NCBI GenBank assembly: GCA_036405135.1
Contig: DASWYF010000048.1
Location: 186,001 to 250,000 of the forward strand
DNA: 64,000 nt
Reading direction: 5' to 3'
DNA from: Verrucomicrobiia bacterium
GTDB lineage: Bacteria > Verrucomicrobiota > Verrucomicrobiia > Limisphaerales > JAEYXS01
Positions 17,527 through 26,045 of this stretch are shown piece after piece. The notes below the pieces were generated by a model. That model saw only the letters and a program-made list of their open reading frames with translations. It was not told the DNA's origin and made no database searches. The stretch's first letter is position 1; each line of letters starts with the position of its first letter. The position numbers and the translations under genes were made by a program.

Positions 17527-17940
17527 AGACCGCAGCCGCGCAGGCTATGCACATCGACTGCGATCACGAACAAAACATGCACACGCTCATCGGCCCGTAA
17601 GCGGCGCTGCCGGTGATACTTCGTGCCGTGTCTGCCGCGAAACTGCTTGATGTCGGCTGCGGCCTGGATGCGCGACTGTGTATTTTTTGGCTGTCTGTCC
17701 AGTCCGCCCCGGCCAGCATCGTGTGAACTGCCAGTGGCCCGCTTACTGGCAAAGACTCTTCAATGCTCACGGCTGCGAAACAGGATCAATGCAGTATGCC
17801 TACCCCAAGGCATCGGAAAAGGGGTTGGCGTCCCGCCTTCGCTTGTAAAAGTGGCTTGCAATCCACTTTTCGTCGGCTAATGTCCCTCCTCCGCTCGAAG
17901 ATTGGGCGTCAAATTTTAACCGTTTTAAGCGATACCGTTT
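17527..17940. other. 414-base gap with gene remnants and a hairpin upstream of efp
   Basis: No intact gene is present. The first part holds remnants described separately (17540-17600 and 17610-17815). AAAAGTGG at 17847-17854 pairs with CCACTTTT at 17863-17870 and may act as a terminator or a repeat. The last 70 bases should contain the efp promoter; I see no clear consensus boxes. Confidence 0.5.
17610..17815 (+). pseudogene. methyltransferase remnant (frameshifted, internally deleted)
   Basis: One frame reads AAKLLDVGCGLDARL (from about 17632), the SAM-binding loop of a class I methyltransferase. After a frame change, the stretch from about 17698 reads PGQHRVNCQWPAYWQRLF and then NAHGCE, resembling the late region of small methyltransferases that carry Q-G-G-x-H-V-N-x-Q-W-P-x-Y-W. 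Normally more than 80 residues separate these motifs; here only about 15 do. The pattern suggests a gene with a large internal deletion and a frameshift. A fragment just upstream (17540-17600) reads AMHIDCDHEQN and ends in a stop; DHEQN is a citrate synthase motif, but the match is too short to name. Confidence 0.45.
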
Positions 17941-18501
17941 ATGGCAACTACCTCGACCGACCTGCGCAAAGGCATGGCGATCAGCTACAACAGCGACGTC
18001 TGCGTCGTCCTCGAATGCACGCACCGCACCCCTGGTAACCTCCGCGCTTTCGTTCAGGCCTCGCTTCGCAGCGTCCGGACCGGCAAGGTCTCGGAAGTCC
18101 GCTTCAGCACCGCTGAACGTCTTGAGATCGTGCCGATGATGACCACCAAGATGGAGTTCAGCTACAAGGATGGCGATGATTACGTGTTCACCGATCCGAA
18201 GACCTATGAAACGGTCACGCTGACCCCGGAAGTAGTGGGCGATGCCACCAAGTATCTCGTGGAGAACGGCGTGGCGGACGTGACCTTCGTGGAAGAAAAG
18301 GCTGTGTCCGTGGACCTGCCTTCCTCCGTAGTGCTCACCGTGACGGACGCGCCGGAAGGCATCCGCGGTGATTCGGCGAACAACGTGCAAAAGACCATCA
18401 CGATGGAAACGGGCATCACCGTGACGGCTCCTCTCTTCATCAAGACGGGCGAGAAGATCAAGATCGATACCCGCACCGGCAAGTACATGGAGCGCGCGTA
18501 A
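17941..18501 (+). CDS. efp: translation elongation factor P
   Basis: A 186-residue EF-P of normal length. It binds stalled ribosomes and promotes peptide bonds at polyproline stretches. The three beta-barrel domains are recognisable: STDLRKGM at the start, VTLTVTDAPEGIRGD in the middle and the C-terminal TGITVTAPLFIKTGEKIKIDTRTG signature. The loop that normally presents a modified Lys or Arg reads HRTPGNLRAF; hand alignment to E. coli EF-P puts Asn33 where Lys34 would be, with Leu34 and Arg35 following. No modification gene (epmA/epmB, earP or ymfI) is nearby. It forms a single-gene unit with its own terminator. Confidence 0.95.
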   Translation: MATTSTDLRKGMAISYNSDVCVVLECTHRTPGNLRAFVQASLRSVRTGKVSEVRFSTAERLEIVPMMTTKMEFSYKDGDDYVFTDPKTYETVTLTPEVVGDATKYLVENGVADVTFVEEKAVSVDLPSSVVLTVTDAPEGIRGDSANNVQKTITMETGITVTAPLFIKTGEKIKIDTRTGKYMERA

Positions 18502-18527
18502 GCGGTTACTGAAATAACTTTCACTGA

Positions 18528-18557
18528 AAGCCCGCCCTTGTGGCGGGCTTTTCCGTT
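18528..18557 (+). terminator. rho-independent terminator of efp
   Basis: AAGCCCGCC at 18528-18536 pairs with GGCGGGCTT at 18542-18550 around a five-base loop, then TTCCGTTTT. It separates efp from the convergent membrane/glycosyltransferase gene. Confidence 0.9.
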
Positions 18558-20093
18558 TTAACGCACAGCTGCATTGCCGATCGCCGTCGGCGCCAAAGCG
18601 ATCCGCCCCACCCGTCGCAAACGGCGGCACAATTCCAATTCACCGACATTCGGCTTCAGCGGCAGTCCTGCCACAGCACGCCATGCAGCGCGGCGCACAA
18701 AGATCGCCTGTTCACCCAACACACGACGGAATTGCAGACGTGTCCAGCAGCGCCAGCTGCCGGAATTGCCACCGCGCTTCCAGCAGCCACCGCCTACCAC
18801 AGTAGGATCATGGAGGCAGCTTAAGATCGCCTCGCAAGCTTTGGCGTCCAATTGCGTGTCCGGATGCAGGAAGAGCAGCACATCTCCATTAGCAGCTTCC
18901 GCTCCCGCCTGCATCTGCTTGCCCCAGACCGCTTCACTGCGGATCACGCGGACACCGGCGATTTCAGATGCGGGGGCAGATTTGCTGCCGTCGGCCACCA
19001 TGATGATCTCCGTGATGGCTGGACAGGATTTCAAAGCCGCCAATGTTTCTGCGGAGAGTACACGCTCATTGGTCAAAGGGATGATGGCCGAGAGGCTCTT
19101 CGGCGGTGCTTCGTTCGCCACAAGTCTCATGCGTCGGCGCTCGAGCAAGAAGGAGATGCCTCCCCCAAGAGCCCAAACCACATAGACCGTCAAGGTGAGC
19201 AGGGAGGCGGCGATGGCTTCCGCTTCCTTCACGCCGTAAAATCCGAAGAGCAACATCGCCGCGCCTTCACGCACGCCCGCACCTGCGACTGTGACGGGCA
19301 TCGTCGCAGCGAAACCGATGGCCGGGAAGGTCCACGCCAATTTCAGCCATGGTATCGGTTCGCTGGCCACCGCTTGCAGAGAGCATGCCATCACACCACA
19401 GAAACAGACCTGCAAGATGAAGGCGAAGAGCACGCCGCGCAGCAATGCTTGCGGATTCTTGCGCCATTGAACGGCGGCTTCTTCGAGAGATGTAGCAGTG
19501 CGGCCGAGAAATGACTCACGTTGACGCCGTCGCCACCACCACGCGATCAAGCCGAGAATCAAAACGGTCATTGCCACCCAAGGCCAGGCGGGCCAGTTCA
19601 TGGTGAAGCGATGGAGCTGTTCGCCACCATCTGCTATCAGAGCCAGTACGATGCCCGCGATGGCGAGCAAAACCGAACCGCCCACGCCCAGCAGGCGATC
19701 GACAAACGAGGCGGCTACCACATGGGGCAAAGGCTGATGGAACCAGCGGGAATATAGACCCGTCTTGATGACATCACCCCCTGCGGGCCCGAGCAGAAGC
19801 GCGTTGAAAAAGTTGCCTATGAAGGCGAAACGGAACGTGGCTCCGAGATGCACCACGGCACCGGTAGATTTCAGCATCGCATGCCAGCGCAGCGCGGCAA
19901 ACATCGTAGCAAGCGCGAAACAGCCAAAAGCCATCAGCAGCCAGCCCGGCTTGGTGTGGCTGAGCACTTTAGAAAGCTCACCCGCATCCAGCCGGCGGAC
20001 CACGAGCCAGAACACCAGCGCGGAGACGCAAACACCCAAAAGGCGTTTGGCCACGATGGCGGCAGTGGAGGATGCTTGCGGTTGTTGCTGCAC
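18558..20093 (-). CDS. flippase-like (UPF0104/LPG-synthase TM) protein fused to a family 2 glycosyltransferase
   Basis: A 511-residue two-domain protein. Residues 1 to about 310 form eight or so membrane helices with RRLDAGEL, GNFFNALLLGPAGGDV, DRLLG and the block AGAGVREGA, typical of the lysylphosphatidylglycerol-synthase-TM/AglD-type flippase-like family. The C-terminal 180 residues are a soluble GT2 domain (LSAIIPLTNE, GDVLLFLHPDT, GEQAIFVRR, then LELCRRLRRVGR), close to the TIGR04283 transferase group. No ATG lies between the upstream stop and the first helix, so GTG 20093 is the likely start. Such fusions suggest that a lipid-linked sugar is made and moved across the inner membrane by one polypeptide; the substrate is unknown. 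It lies beside the exopolysaccharide genes. Confidence 0.82.
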   Translation of the reverse strand: MQQQPQASSTAAIVAKRLLGVCVSALVFWLVVRRLDAGELSKVLSHTKPGWLLMAFGCFALATMFAALRWHAMLKSTGAVVHLGATFRFAFIGNFFNALLLGPAGGDVIKTGLYSRWFHQPLPHVVAASFVDRLLGVGGSVLLAIAGIVLALIADGGEQLHRFTMNWPAWPWVAMTVLILGLIAWWWRRRQRESFLGRTATSLEEAAVQWRKNPQALLRGVLFAFILQVCFCGVMACSLQAVASEPIPWLKLAWTFPAIGFAATMPVTVAGAGVREGAAMLLFGFYGVKEAEAIAASLLTLTVYVVWALGGGISFLLERRRMRLVANEAPPKSLSAIIPLTNERVLSAETLAALKSCPAITEIIMVADGSKSAPASEIAGVRVIRSEAVWGKQMQAGAEAANGDVLLFLHPDTQLDAKACEAILSCLHDPTVVGGGCWKRGGNSGSWRCWTRLQFRRVLGEQAIFVRRAAWRAVAGLPLKPNVGELELCRRLRRVGRIALAPTAIGNAAVR

Positions 20094-20238
20094 GACTCGG
20101 CAAGCATAGAACCAATCTGCCCTTTGGGAAAGGCCCCGTTGCAGATTGGATATATTTGCAGAAACTTGCCTGCAACGGGTTTCTGGCGTATGGCTTTTGG
20201 TGTTGCCAAACCAATCTGACCAACCCTTATCCATATCT

Positions 20239-20715
20239 ATGAAGCGTTTCTTGCGAACGACCATGGTTCTTGTCGCCGTTTGTCTGGCCACCACGGTCCA
20301 GGCGGCTGATGACCAAAAACTCGAACTCAAAGACGGCAAGGTGAAGACCGGCGAAGGCGTCGGCGAGGAACTGGCCGGCTATGACGAAGGCGAAGGCCGC
20401 ATTTTCTTCTATGCCCCCGCCGGGGTGGAGTTCACGTTCAAGGTGGCCGAAGAAGGTGAACACAAGCTGGTGATAAAGGCTTCCTGCGATGCCGCACAGA
20501 ATGAAAATGCCAAGTTCAAGCTCACCGTGAACGGCAAGGAAGATGAGAAGGAAACCACCCTCAAGAACACCGAGGCAGAAGAGGTGACGGTCACCGTGAA
20601 GCTCAAGGCAGGTGAAAACAAAGTGAAGATCTTTTTCACCAACGATGCTTATAAAGAGGGCGAGTACGACCGCAACATGTACATCCATGCGGTCACCGTG
20701 AAGGCCAAAAAGTAA
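20239..20715 (+). CDS. secreted carbohydrate-binding-module-like protein
   Basis: A 158-residue protein with a signal peptide (MKRFLRTTMVLVAVCLATTVQA). The mature part is beta-rich and strongly acidic and basic. The segment FFTNDAYKEGEYDRNMYIHAV resembles the Ca2+-binding end of xylan-binding CBM36/60-type modules, which read F-x-N-D with D-R-N-L-Y. No catalytic domain is attached, so a free binding protein for polysaccharide is plausible, perhaps for the product of the adjacent exopolysaccharide cluster (inference). The ATG at 20239 is preferred over an upstream in-frame ATG because of the signal peptide. A strong terminator follows. Confidence 0.65.
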   Translation: MKRFLRTTMVLVAVCLATTVQAADDQKLELKDGKVKTGEGVGEELAGYDEGEGRIFFYAPAGVEFTFKVAEEGEHKLVIKASCDAAQNENAKFKLTVNGKEDEKETTLKNTEAEEVTVTVKLKAGENKVKIFFTNDAYKEGEYDRNMYIHAVTVKAKK

Positions 20716-20738
20716 CCGGCCATTTCATCAGTTTCACT

Positions 20739-20769
20739 GGCAGACGGGCAACCGTCTGCCTTTCTTTTT
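20739..20769 (+). terminator. rho-independent terminator
   Basis: GGCAGACGG at 20739-20747 pairs with CCGTCTGCC at 20752-20760 around a GCAA loop, followed by TTTCTTTTT. Confidence 0.9.
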
Positions 20770-20849
20770 GATCCATCACGTTGCTGAACGTGTTGGGTGT
20801 TTGTATTGAGACTTGGGGCGATTACGTTTAGAACGGTGCAGGCACAGAC

Positions 20850-21977
20850 ATGAGCGGACCGGCCAAAATCTTGTGGATCTCCTGCGTGGGTGAGAAAGGC
20901 GGCGCCGAGGTTTACATGAACAACCTTCTGCGGCGGCTGGATCGTACCCGCTTCGAGCCGCATGTGGCCTTGCTGCGTCCCGGTCCGTTGGCAGATGAAT
21001 TGAAGGCGATGGATGTGCGCGTGCATGAGTTCAAGGCGCATCGCATGCGGGAGGTTTGGAAGATCGTCCAGACCATTGATGAGCTCATCCGTTTGATCCA
21101 AAGGGAGGAGATCGATCTCGTGCACAGCAATGGGTTCAGGGCGCATGTCTACGGCGGTGTGGCCGCATTTCAGGCGAAGGTTCCTGAATGCTGGCTGGTT
21201 CACACCGCTGAAGCCCCTCATTGGAGTACTTGGGCCATCCAGCAGATCCCCACCACGCATGTGCAAGGGAACTGTCACCGCACGGTGGATTATTTTGTGG
21301 AACGGGATTTTCCGACGGCGTTGCTCTGGCCGAGCGTGGATGTGGAGGAGCTCCAGCAGCAGACCTCCCGTAACGATCTGGCCGGGAAATTCTCCATTCC
21401 GGGGAACACACGCTGGCTGGTGATGGCGGCGCGTTTGCAACGCTACAAAGGCCACGCCTACTTTTTGAAATCACTGGCTACTTTGCCGGAGGATGTACAT
21501 GGAATCATCCTCGGCGGCAGCCTGTTCGGCATGGAGCCGGAGTACCGGCGCGAGCTCGAGTACACCGTCGCTGATCTGGAGATATCTTCGCGCGTGCATT
21601 TCACCGGTTTCGTGACGGACGCAGAATTGCACGGGTTTCTGGCCCAGGCGGAGCTGGTGGTGCATCCCGCGCTGGATGAAGATTTCGGGCTTTCCGTGGC
21701 GGAAGCACAAGCCTTGGGAAGGCCGGTCATCGCCTTCGCCGCCCATGGACCGGCGGCCATCATCGAGGATGAAGTAACGGGCAGGCTGGTGCCGGTGGGT
21801 GACCAGAAGGGGCTGGAACACGCCCTCCAGGATGCGCTGGTTTCACCCGTGCTCATGAGGCAATGGGGGAAAGCTGCCGGCATGCGGACAAAGGAGCGGT
21901 TTTCCTCATCCTCTGCAGTGGCGCAGCTGCAGAACATTTACGCGGCTTGTCTCAGGCTCAGTTCAAGTCCAGAATGA
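20850..21977 (+). CDS. family 4 glycosyltransferase
   Basis: A 375-residue GT-B enzyme without membrane segments. The N-terminal half begins KILWISCVGEKGGAEVYM, the glycine-rich acceptor-side loop of GT4. The C-terminal half has VMAARLQRYKGHAYFLKSL and LVVHPALDEDFGLSVAEAQA, in which the E-D-F-G-L-S-V-A-E motif binds the sugar nucleotide. It should transfer a sugar during exopolysaccharide repeat-unit assembly at the inner membrane. It starts the rightward run of four genes that ends at 25674, and the next gene begins six bases after its stop. Confidence 0.9.
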   Translation: MSGPAKILWISCVGEKGGAEVYMNNLLRRLDRTRFEPHVALLRPGPLADELKAMDVRVHEFKAHRMREVWKIVQTIDELIRLIQREEIDLVHSNGFRAHVYGGVAAFQAKVPECWLVHTAEAPHWSTWAIQQIPTTHVQGNCHRTVDYFVERDFPTALLWPSVDVEELQQQTSRNDLAGKFSIPGNTRWLVMAARLQRYKGHAYFLKSLATLPEDVHGIILGGSLFGMEPEYRRELEYTVADLEISSRVHFTGFVTDAELHGFLAQAELVVHPALDEDFGLSVAEAQALGRPVIAFAAHGPAAIIEDEVTGRLVPVGDQKGLEHALQDALVSPVLMRQWGKAAGMRTKERFSSSSAVAQLQNIYAACLRLSSSPE

Positions 21978-21983
21978 ACTCGC

Positions 21984-23447
21984 ATGCCTGAGCCGCGCCG
22001 AACCGAGCCTTCCCGTTTCCGCTTCCGCAAGAAGGAGCGGGAGGTGGAGGGGCTCAGCGTCTCATTGAAGGAGCGCCTGCTCGGACTGCTGCAATCCGAC
22101 CCGGTCGTGAACGGCGTGGTGGCATTGGCCATCACGGTAGGCTTTTTCCACGGCTGGTTGAAGATCAGGTTTCCCGGACCGGCCACCACATTTTTTTTTG
22201 ACGCGCTTCTGTGCGTGGCGCTGGTGTTGACTTATTTCAAACAAGGACGGAATGAGAGTTTCATGCCTGAAGGGCCAGTGGGGAATGCATTGAAGATGTT
22301 CTATCTGGTTTGTTTCATATACCTGCTTTTGCCAATGGGTGTGCCGGCCATCATCGGCCTGGCGGCCATGCGAGGATGGTGTTTTGCCACCTTGATGTTT
22401 TGCCTAGGATACAAGCTGACAAAATCGGTCCGCCAGGTGAAAAGCTATTTCTACGTGCTTATCATCCTGGGGCTGGTCACAGCCGTTTACGGTCTCCAGC
22501 AAACACCCCAGGAGGTGGACCATGAGATGGAGGAGAACCCACTTTTTGCCGAGCGTTACCAGTTCACTTATTATCACACGAGCAAGGGCCGCCAGTTGCG
22601 GATATTCTCCACCTTCGTGTCTTCCGGCGCGTTCGCCGGCACCATGGCTTATGTGGCGATCTTTGCCTTGGCGATGGCCACGGACAAGAAGACCGGAAAA
22701 ACCGAACGTATTCTGCTTTTTCTGGTCACGGCTCCGATCGCTTACGCGATGTTGAAGAGCGGAGCCCGCAGCGCACTCATCAGTTTTGCCATCGGATTTG
22801 CAGTCATCGCGTGGTACCGAAGAAATCTGATGAACCTGGTCGTGCTGCCCCTGGCCGTCGTGCTGGTACTCAAGCTGGTGGCATTGCATACGGGCGGTTC
22901 GGCGACGGAGAGGTTTCAAAGTTTGCTGAAATTCGAGGAGGTGTACTACCGCATCAGCATCCCGACATCGGTGGGATGGCGTCATATGAGTGATGATAAC
23001 TGGTTTGGGGGAGGGATTGGACGCAGTGGGCATAGTGTGCCCATGTTTCTTGCACAGAAAGTGAAATTTCGGGATTACTGGCCCGCGGATGGCGATTTGG
23101 GTCGTCTCATGATTGAGATGGGTGTCATCGGGCTCATCGCTTTCGGCACTGTGATGTACCGGTCTTTGCGGCTGGTTTACAACAGCTTGGAGACATTGCG
23201 CGATACGGAAGTTTCCACGGTGAGCCTGGCCAGCGGAGGATGTGTGGTCATGGCCATCATAACCATTCCGTCCGGGTCACCTTTTCTCGGCATTCCCATG
23301 GGTGCTTTGGTCTGGTTTTTTGTAGGCACATTGCAAAAGCTAACTGCCGAGTATGAGAAAGGGACGCTGGAAGGGGTCGCTATGGATCCAGAACCCGGGC
23401 CAGACCGTTCCAAGATATTTCGGAACCGCCGATTTGTTCGCAAATGA
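21984..23447 (+). CDS. O-antigen ligase/polymerase-like membrane protein (Wzy type)
   Basis: A 487-residue protein with about ten hydrophobic helices and a long loop with SKGRQLRIFSTFVSSGAFAG and the motif GARSALISF, as in Wzy/WaaL family proteins. Near residue 340 DDNWFGGGIGRSGHSV matches the G-x-G-x-G-x-x-H region of this group. The charged N-terminus (RFRKKEREV) is cytoplasmic. It probably polymerises the exported repeat unit in the periplasm. Its start follows the preceding glycosyltransferase stop by six bases, and its last four bases overlap the start of the next one (ATGA), so translational coupling is likely. Confidence 0.85.
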   Translation: MPEPRRTEPSRFRFRKKEREVEGLSVSLKERLLGLLQSDPVVNGVVALAITVGFFHGWLKIRFPGPATTFFFDALLCVALVLTYFKQGRNESFMPEGPVGNALKMFYLVCFIYLLLPMGVPAIIGLAAMRGWCFATLMFCLGYKLTKSVRQVKSYFYVLIILGLVTAVYGLQQTPQEVDHEMEENPLFAERYQFTYYHTSKGRQLRIFSTFVSSGAFAGTMAYVAIFALAMATDKKTGKTERILLFLVTAPIAYAMLKSGARSALISFAIGFAVIAWYRRNLMNLVVLPLAVVLVLKLVALHTGGSATERFQSLLKFEEVYYRISIPTSVGWRHMSDDNWFGGGIGRSGHSVPMFLAQKVKFRDYWPADGDLGRLMIEMGVIGLIAFGTVMYRSLRLVYNSLETLRDTEVSTVSLASGGCVVMAIITIPSGSPFLGIPMGALVWFFVGTLQKLTAEYEKGTLEGVAMDPEPGPDRSKIFRNRRFVRK

Positions 23448-24574
23448 GCACCCGCACTGGTCACTATCGACGCCAGATCGCCTTGGTGGTCCATGATTTT
23501 TCCCGCGGTTTCGGGCATGGCCGCTATTGTGTGGAGCTGGCCCGGCATCTGCAGCCGTTGCATGATATCCACATCTTCGCGAATCATTTTGGTGTGCCAT
23601 GCGAGCCGGGCTGGACATTCCAGAAGGTGCCTGCTGTGCGGCGTTCGGCCTTGCTCACTATTTTTACTTTTCTCTCTCAGGCGGAGAAGCGTCTCGCCCG
23701 GAGAAAATTTGATCTCATCCATTCCCAAGGGGTGACTTGCTGGCGGGCGGATGTGATCACCGCGCACCTGTGCAATGCCGCACGCGTAGAAAAAGATGCG
23801 TTGCGCTCACCCAAGGAGCGTTTGTTCGATACTCTGACCGGTCAGTTGGAAACGGAGTTTTACCGGCGTAACCGGGACGCGCGCTGGATCGCCGTCTCGG
23901 GACAGACGGCCAATGAATTGCTAACGGAGCATGAGCCAGTCCACCCCGTGCCAGTGATCTATCATGGCGTGGATACGGAGCTGTTCCATCCCTTGGGCAG
24001 CCGCACCGCCAAAGCAGCTTTGCGCGATCGGCTTGGATTGCCGGTGGATCGCTGGCTGTGGCTGTTCGTGGGCGAGGCGAGCAAGGGGCTGCTGCCCGCA
24101 CTCCAAGCGTTGCGACAGTTTCCGAAGGCCACGCTGCTGGTGATCTCCCGCTCATCGGCCGCAGAGTGGCTGGGCAAAGCGGCTGGCATCGGCGTGCTGC
24201 CTCAAGTGCTCTGGCCGGGACCGCAGACTTTCCTGACGCCGTTCTACCAGTCGGCGGATGTGTTCGTGTACCCCTCCGAGTATGATGCGTTCGGCATGGT
24301 GGTGGCGGAGGCGATGAGTTCAGGCTTGCCCGTGATCACGACCCGCAAAATAGGTGCAGCTGAGTGGATCCGACATGGGGAGAACGGGCTGCTGGGGCCC
24401 ATCTCGGAGCCGGAAGCATTGAATGCGCAATTGCGGCAGATCGATCGCCTGCCAGACCGCGGTGCACAACTGGGTGAGAACGCCCGGGATACAGCCAGCC
24501 GATATTCCTGGAAGCGCTGTGCTGAAGCAACGTTACGGGTGTATGAACAGACATGGAAACCGCTGAACCATTGA
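23444..24574 (+). CDS. family 4 glycosyltransferase
   Basis: A 376-residue GT-B enzyme. ALVVHDFSRGFGHGRYCVELARHL opens the N-terminal domain; VYHGVDTELFHP-like residues (VIYHGVDTELFHP) start the linker; FVYPSEYDAFGMVVAEAMSSGLPV is the donor-binding E-x7-E region, with Asp in place of the first Glu. It overlaps the polymerase gene by four bases and the following glycosyltransferase gene by 22 bases, so the three are one transcriptional unit. Confidence 0.9.
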   Translation: MSTRTGHYRRQIALVVHDFSRGFGHGRYCVELARHLQPLHDIHIFANHFGVPCEPGWTFQKVPAVRRSALLTIFTFLSQAEKRLARRKFDLIHSQGVTCWRADVITAHLCNAARVEKDALRSPKERLFDTLTGQLETEFYRRNRDARWIAVSGQTANELLTEHEPVHPVPVIYHGVDTELFHPLGSRTAKAALRDRLGLPVDRWLWLFVGEASKGLLPALQALRQFPKATLLVISRSSAAEWLGKAAGIGVLPQVLWPGPQTFLTPFYQSADVFVYPSEYDAFGMVVAEAMSSGLPVITTRKIGAAEWIRHGENGLLGPISEPEALNAQLRQIDRLPDRGAQLGENARDTASRYSWKRCAEATLRVYEQTWKPLNH

Positions 24575-25674
24575 TCCCCCGCACTGCTTTGTTGGTGCAT
24601 GGCGGCGCGTCAAGCGTCGAAGCCATCCGTGCGTGCGGTCTTGCGCAAGGATTGCCGGCGGACCGGCTGTTATTCCTCTACCGGGAGGGCAATCGCGCGG
24701 AAACATATGCGCGCTGGGAGAAGGCCATAGCGCATTGGAAGCCGGACTTGCTCTACCTTTTGAACACGGCCATGCCCGGTTGTGCCCTCGCCTTGAAGTT
24801 GCGCTGGTTGAAGGGGGTGCCCTATCTGCTCGATACTGGGGATGTCATCTATGAGATGGCTCAAAGCGCAGGCACGACGCCTTGGTGGAAAATCCCGGCG
24901 CTGGGCGTGATCGAGGAACTGACGCAAGCGAGTGCGGCCGGGATCATCGTGCGCGGCAGCAAGCATCGCGAACATTTGTCGCAAGCGGGCTACGCCAAGG
25001 TGCATCTGATTCGGGATGGCTGTTCACCGGCGGCAAGCCCTTCGCCAGAAGCCGTTTTGCAGCTTAAAAAACAATTGAGGCTGGATGCGCCGTTGATCGT
25101 CGGTTTGATGGGATCGCTCACGTTCAGTCCCTCGCTTCAAATCTGTTATGGCTGGGATATGGTGGAAGCACTGGCGCAATTACCGGAAGGCCGTGTGCAA
25201 TGTGTGATCATAGGTGACGGCAACGGCCGAACATGGCTGGAGGAAAAGGCGAGGCGCCTGGGGGTGTGGTCGCGCATCCGTTTCTGTGGACGCATCCCGT
25301 ATGAGCAGGTGCCGCTGTATCTCCGCGTATTAGATGTGGCGCTCTCCACGCAGACGAACAATCTCGCGGGGCAAGTGCGCACCACCGGCAAGCTGCCGGA
25401 GTACATGGCGGCAGGCTGTTACATCCTGGCTAGCCGCGTGGGTGATGCCGAGGTGCTGCTGCCGCGCGGGATGACCCTGGAATATCACGGAGCCGTGGAT
25501 TCGCACTATCCTGCAAGGCTGGCGGCTCGCATCCAGGAATTGCTCGCTCATCCGGAGCAATTGCAGGAACGGGAAACATTACCTGCCTTGGCGCAGCGAT
25601 TCTGTTCCTACGACCGCCTGGCGGGTCAGTTCAAGGAAGTCCTGAAGCAGGCCGTCAAAGCAAGCGGCCGATGA
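24553..25674 (+). CDS. glycosyltransferase family 4-like
   Basis: A 373-residue GT-B protein. The start METAEPLIPRTALLVHGG lies inside the end of the previous gene. LGVIEELTQASAAGIIVRGSKHREHL and LIRDGCSP mark the acceptor-side domain; IGDGNGRTWLEEKARRLGV and FCGRIPYEQVPLYLRVLDVALS mark the donor side. The usual E-x7-E region is weak (LPEYMAAGCYILAS), as in several GT4 members that handle unusual acceptors. It is the last gene of the rightward exopolysaccharide run and overlaps the convergent FHA gene by 20 bases. Confidence 0.82.
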   Translation: METAEPLIPRTALLVHGGASSVEAIRACGLAQGLPADRLLFLYREGNRAETYARWEKAIAHWKPDLLYLLNTAMPGCALALKLRWLKGVPYLLDTGDVIYEMAQSAGTTPWWKIPALGVIEELTQASAAGIIVRGSKHREHLSQAGYAKVHLIRDGCSPAASPSPEAVLQLKKQLRLDAPLIVGLMGSLTFSPSLQICYGWDMVEALAQLPEGRVQCVIIGDGNGRTWLEEKARRLGVWSRIRFCGRIPYEQVPLYLRVLDVALSTQTNNLAGQVRTTGKLPEYMAAGCYILASRVGDAEVLLPRGMTLEYHGAVDSHYPARLAARIQELLAHPEQLQERETLPALAQRFCSYDRLAGQFKEVLKQAVKASGR

Positions 25675-26041
25675 GGATCAGTTGCAAGATGGTGACGGCG
25701 ATGAGTAATGCCCAGGTGAACAGCTCGCGCCAGGCCAGATTCTGGCGCTTCGCATCCGCGAGCCAGCACTGAAGTTTTACCGAGCCGATCTCGATCACAT
25801 CGCCATTGCGCAGACGGGTTTGCTGGATGGCTTCGCCGTTGACGCGGGTCATCGCCCCTTCGTGGCCGGTCAGGATGAAGCCTTGCTCCAGATCTAACAC
25901 CACTTCCGCATGTTTGTCCCAAACACCGGCTTTTTCCAGCCGGATGCCGGCACTGGGGGCACGGCCTATGGCGACAGGAAAATAAGCGACTTCCCAGACA
26001 GTATTCTGCGGACTCCCGGCGATGGCGCGGAACTGCAGCAT
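25655..26041 (-). CDS. FHA-domain protein with C-terminal membrane anchor
   Basis: A 128-residue protein. An FHA domain fills residues 1-100: IGRAPSAGIRLEKAGVWDKHAEVVLD, then GFILTGHEG, TRVNGEAI and LRNGDVIEIGSVKL. The usual G-R-x-x and S-x-x-H become GRAPS and K-H, so phosphothreonine binding is likely but one contact differs. A single membrane helix ends the protein (LLIAVTILQLILIGRLL). It starts four bases after the stop of the Wza-like gene, so it is the last gene of the export unit. FHA plus a tyrosine kinase in one operon hints at phospho-control of export (inference). Confidence 0.8.
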   Translation of the reverse strand: MLQFRAIAGSPQNTVWEVAYFPVAIGRAPSAGIRLEKAGVWDKHAEVVLDLEQGFILTGHEGAMTRVNGEAIQQTRLRNGDVIEIGSVKLQCWLADAKRQNLAWRELFTWALLIAVTILQLILIGRLL

Positions 26042-26045
26042 CCGG

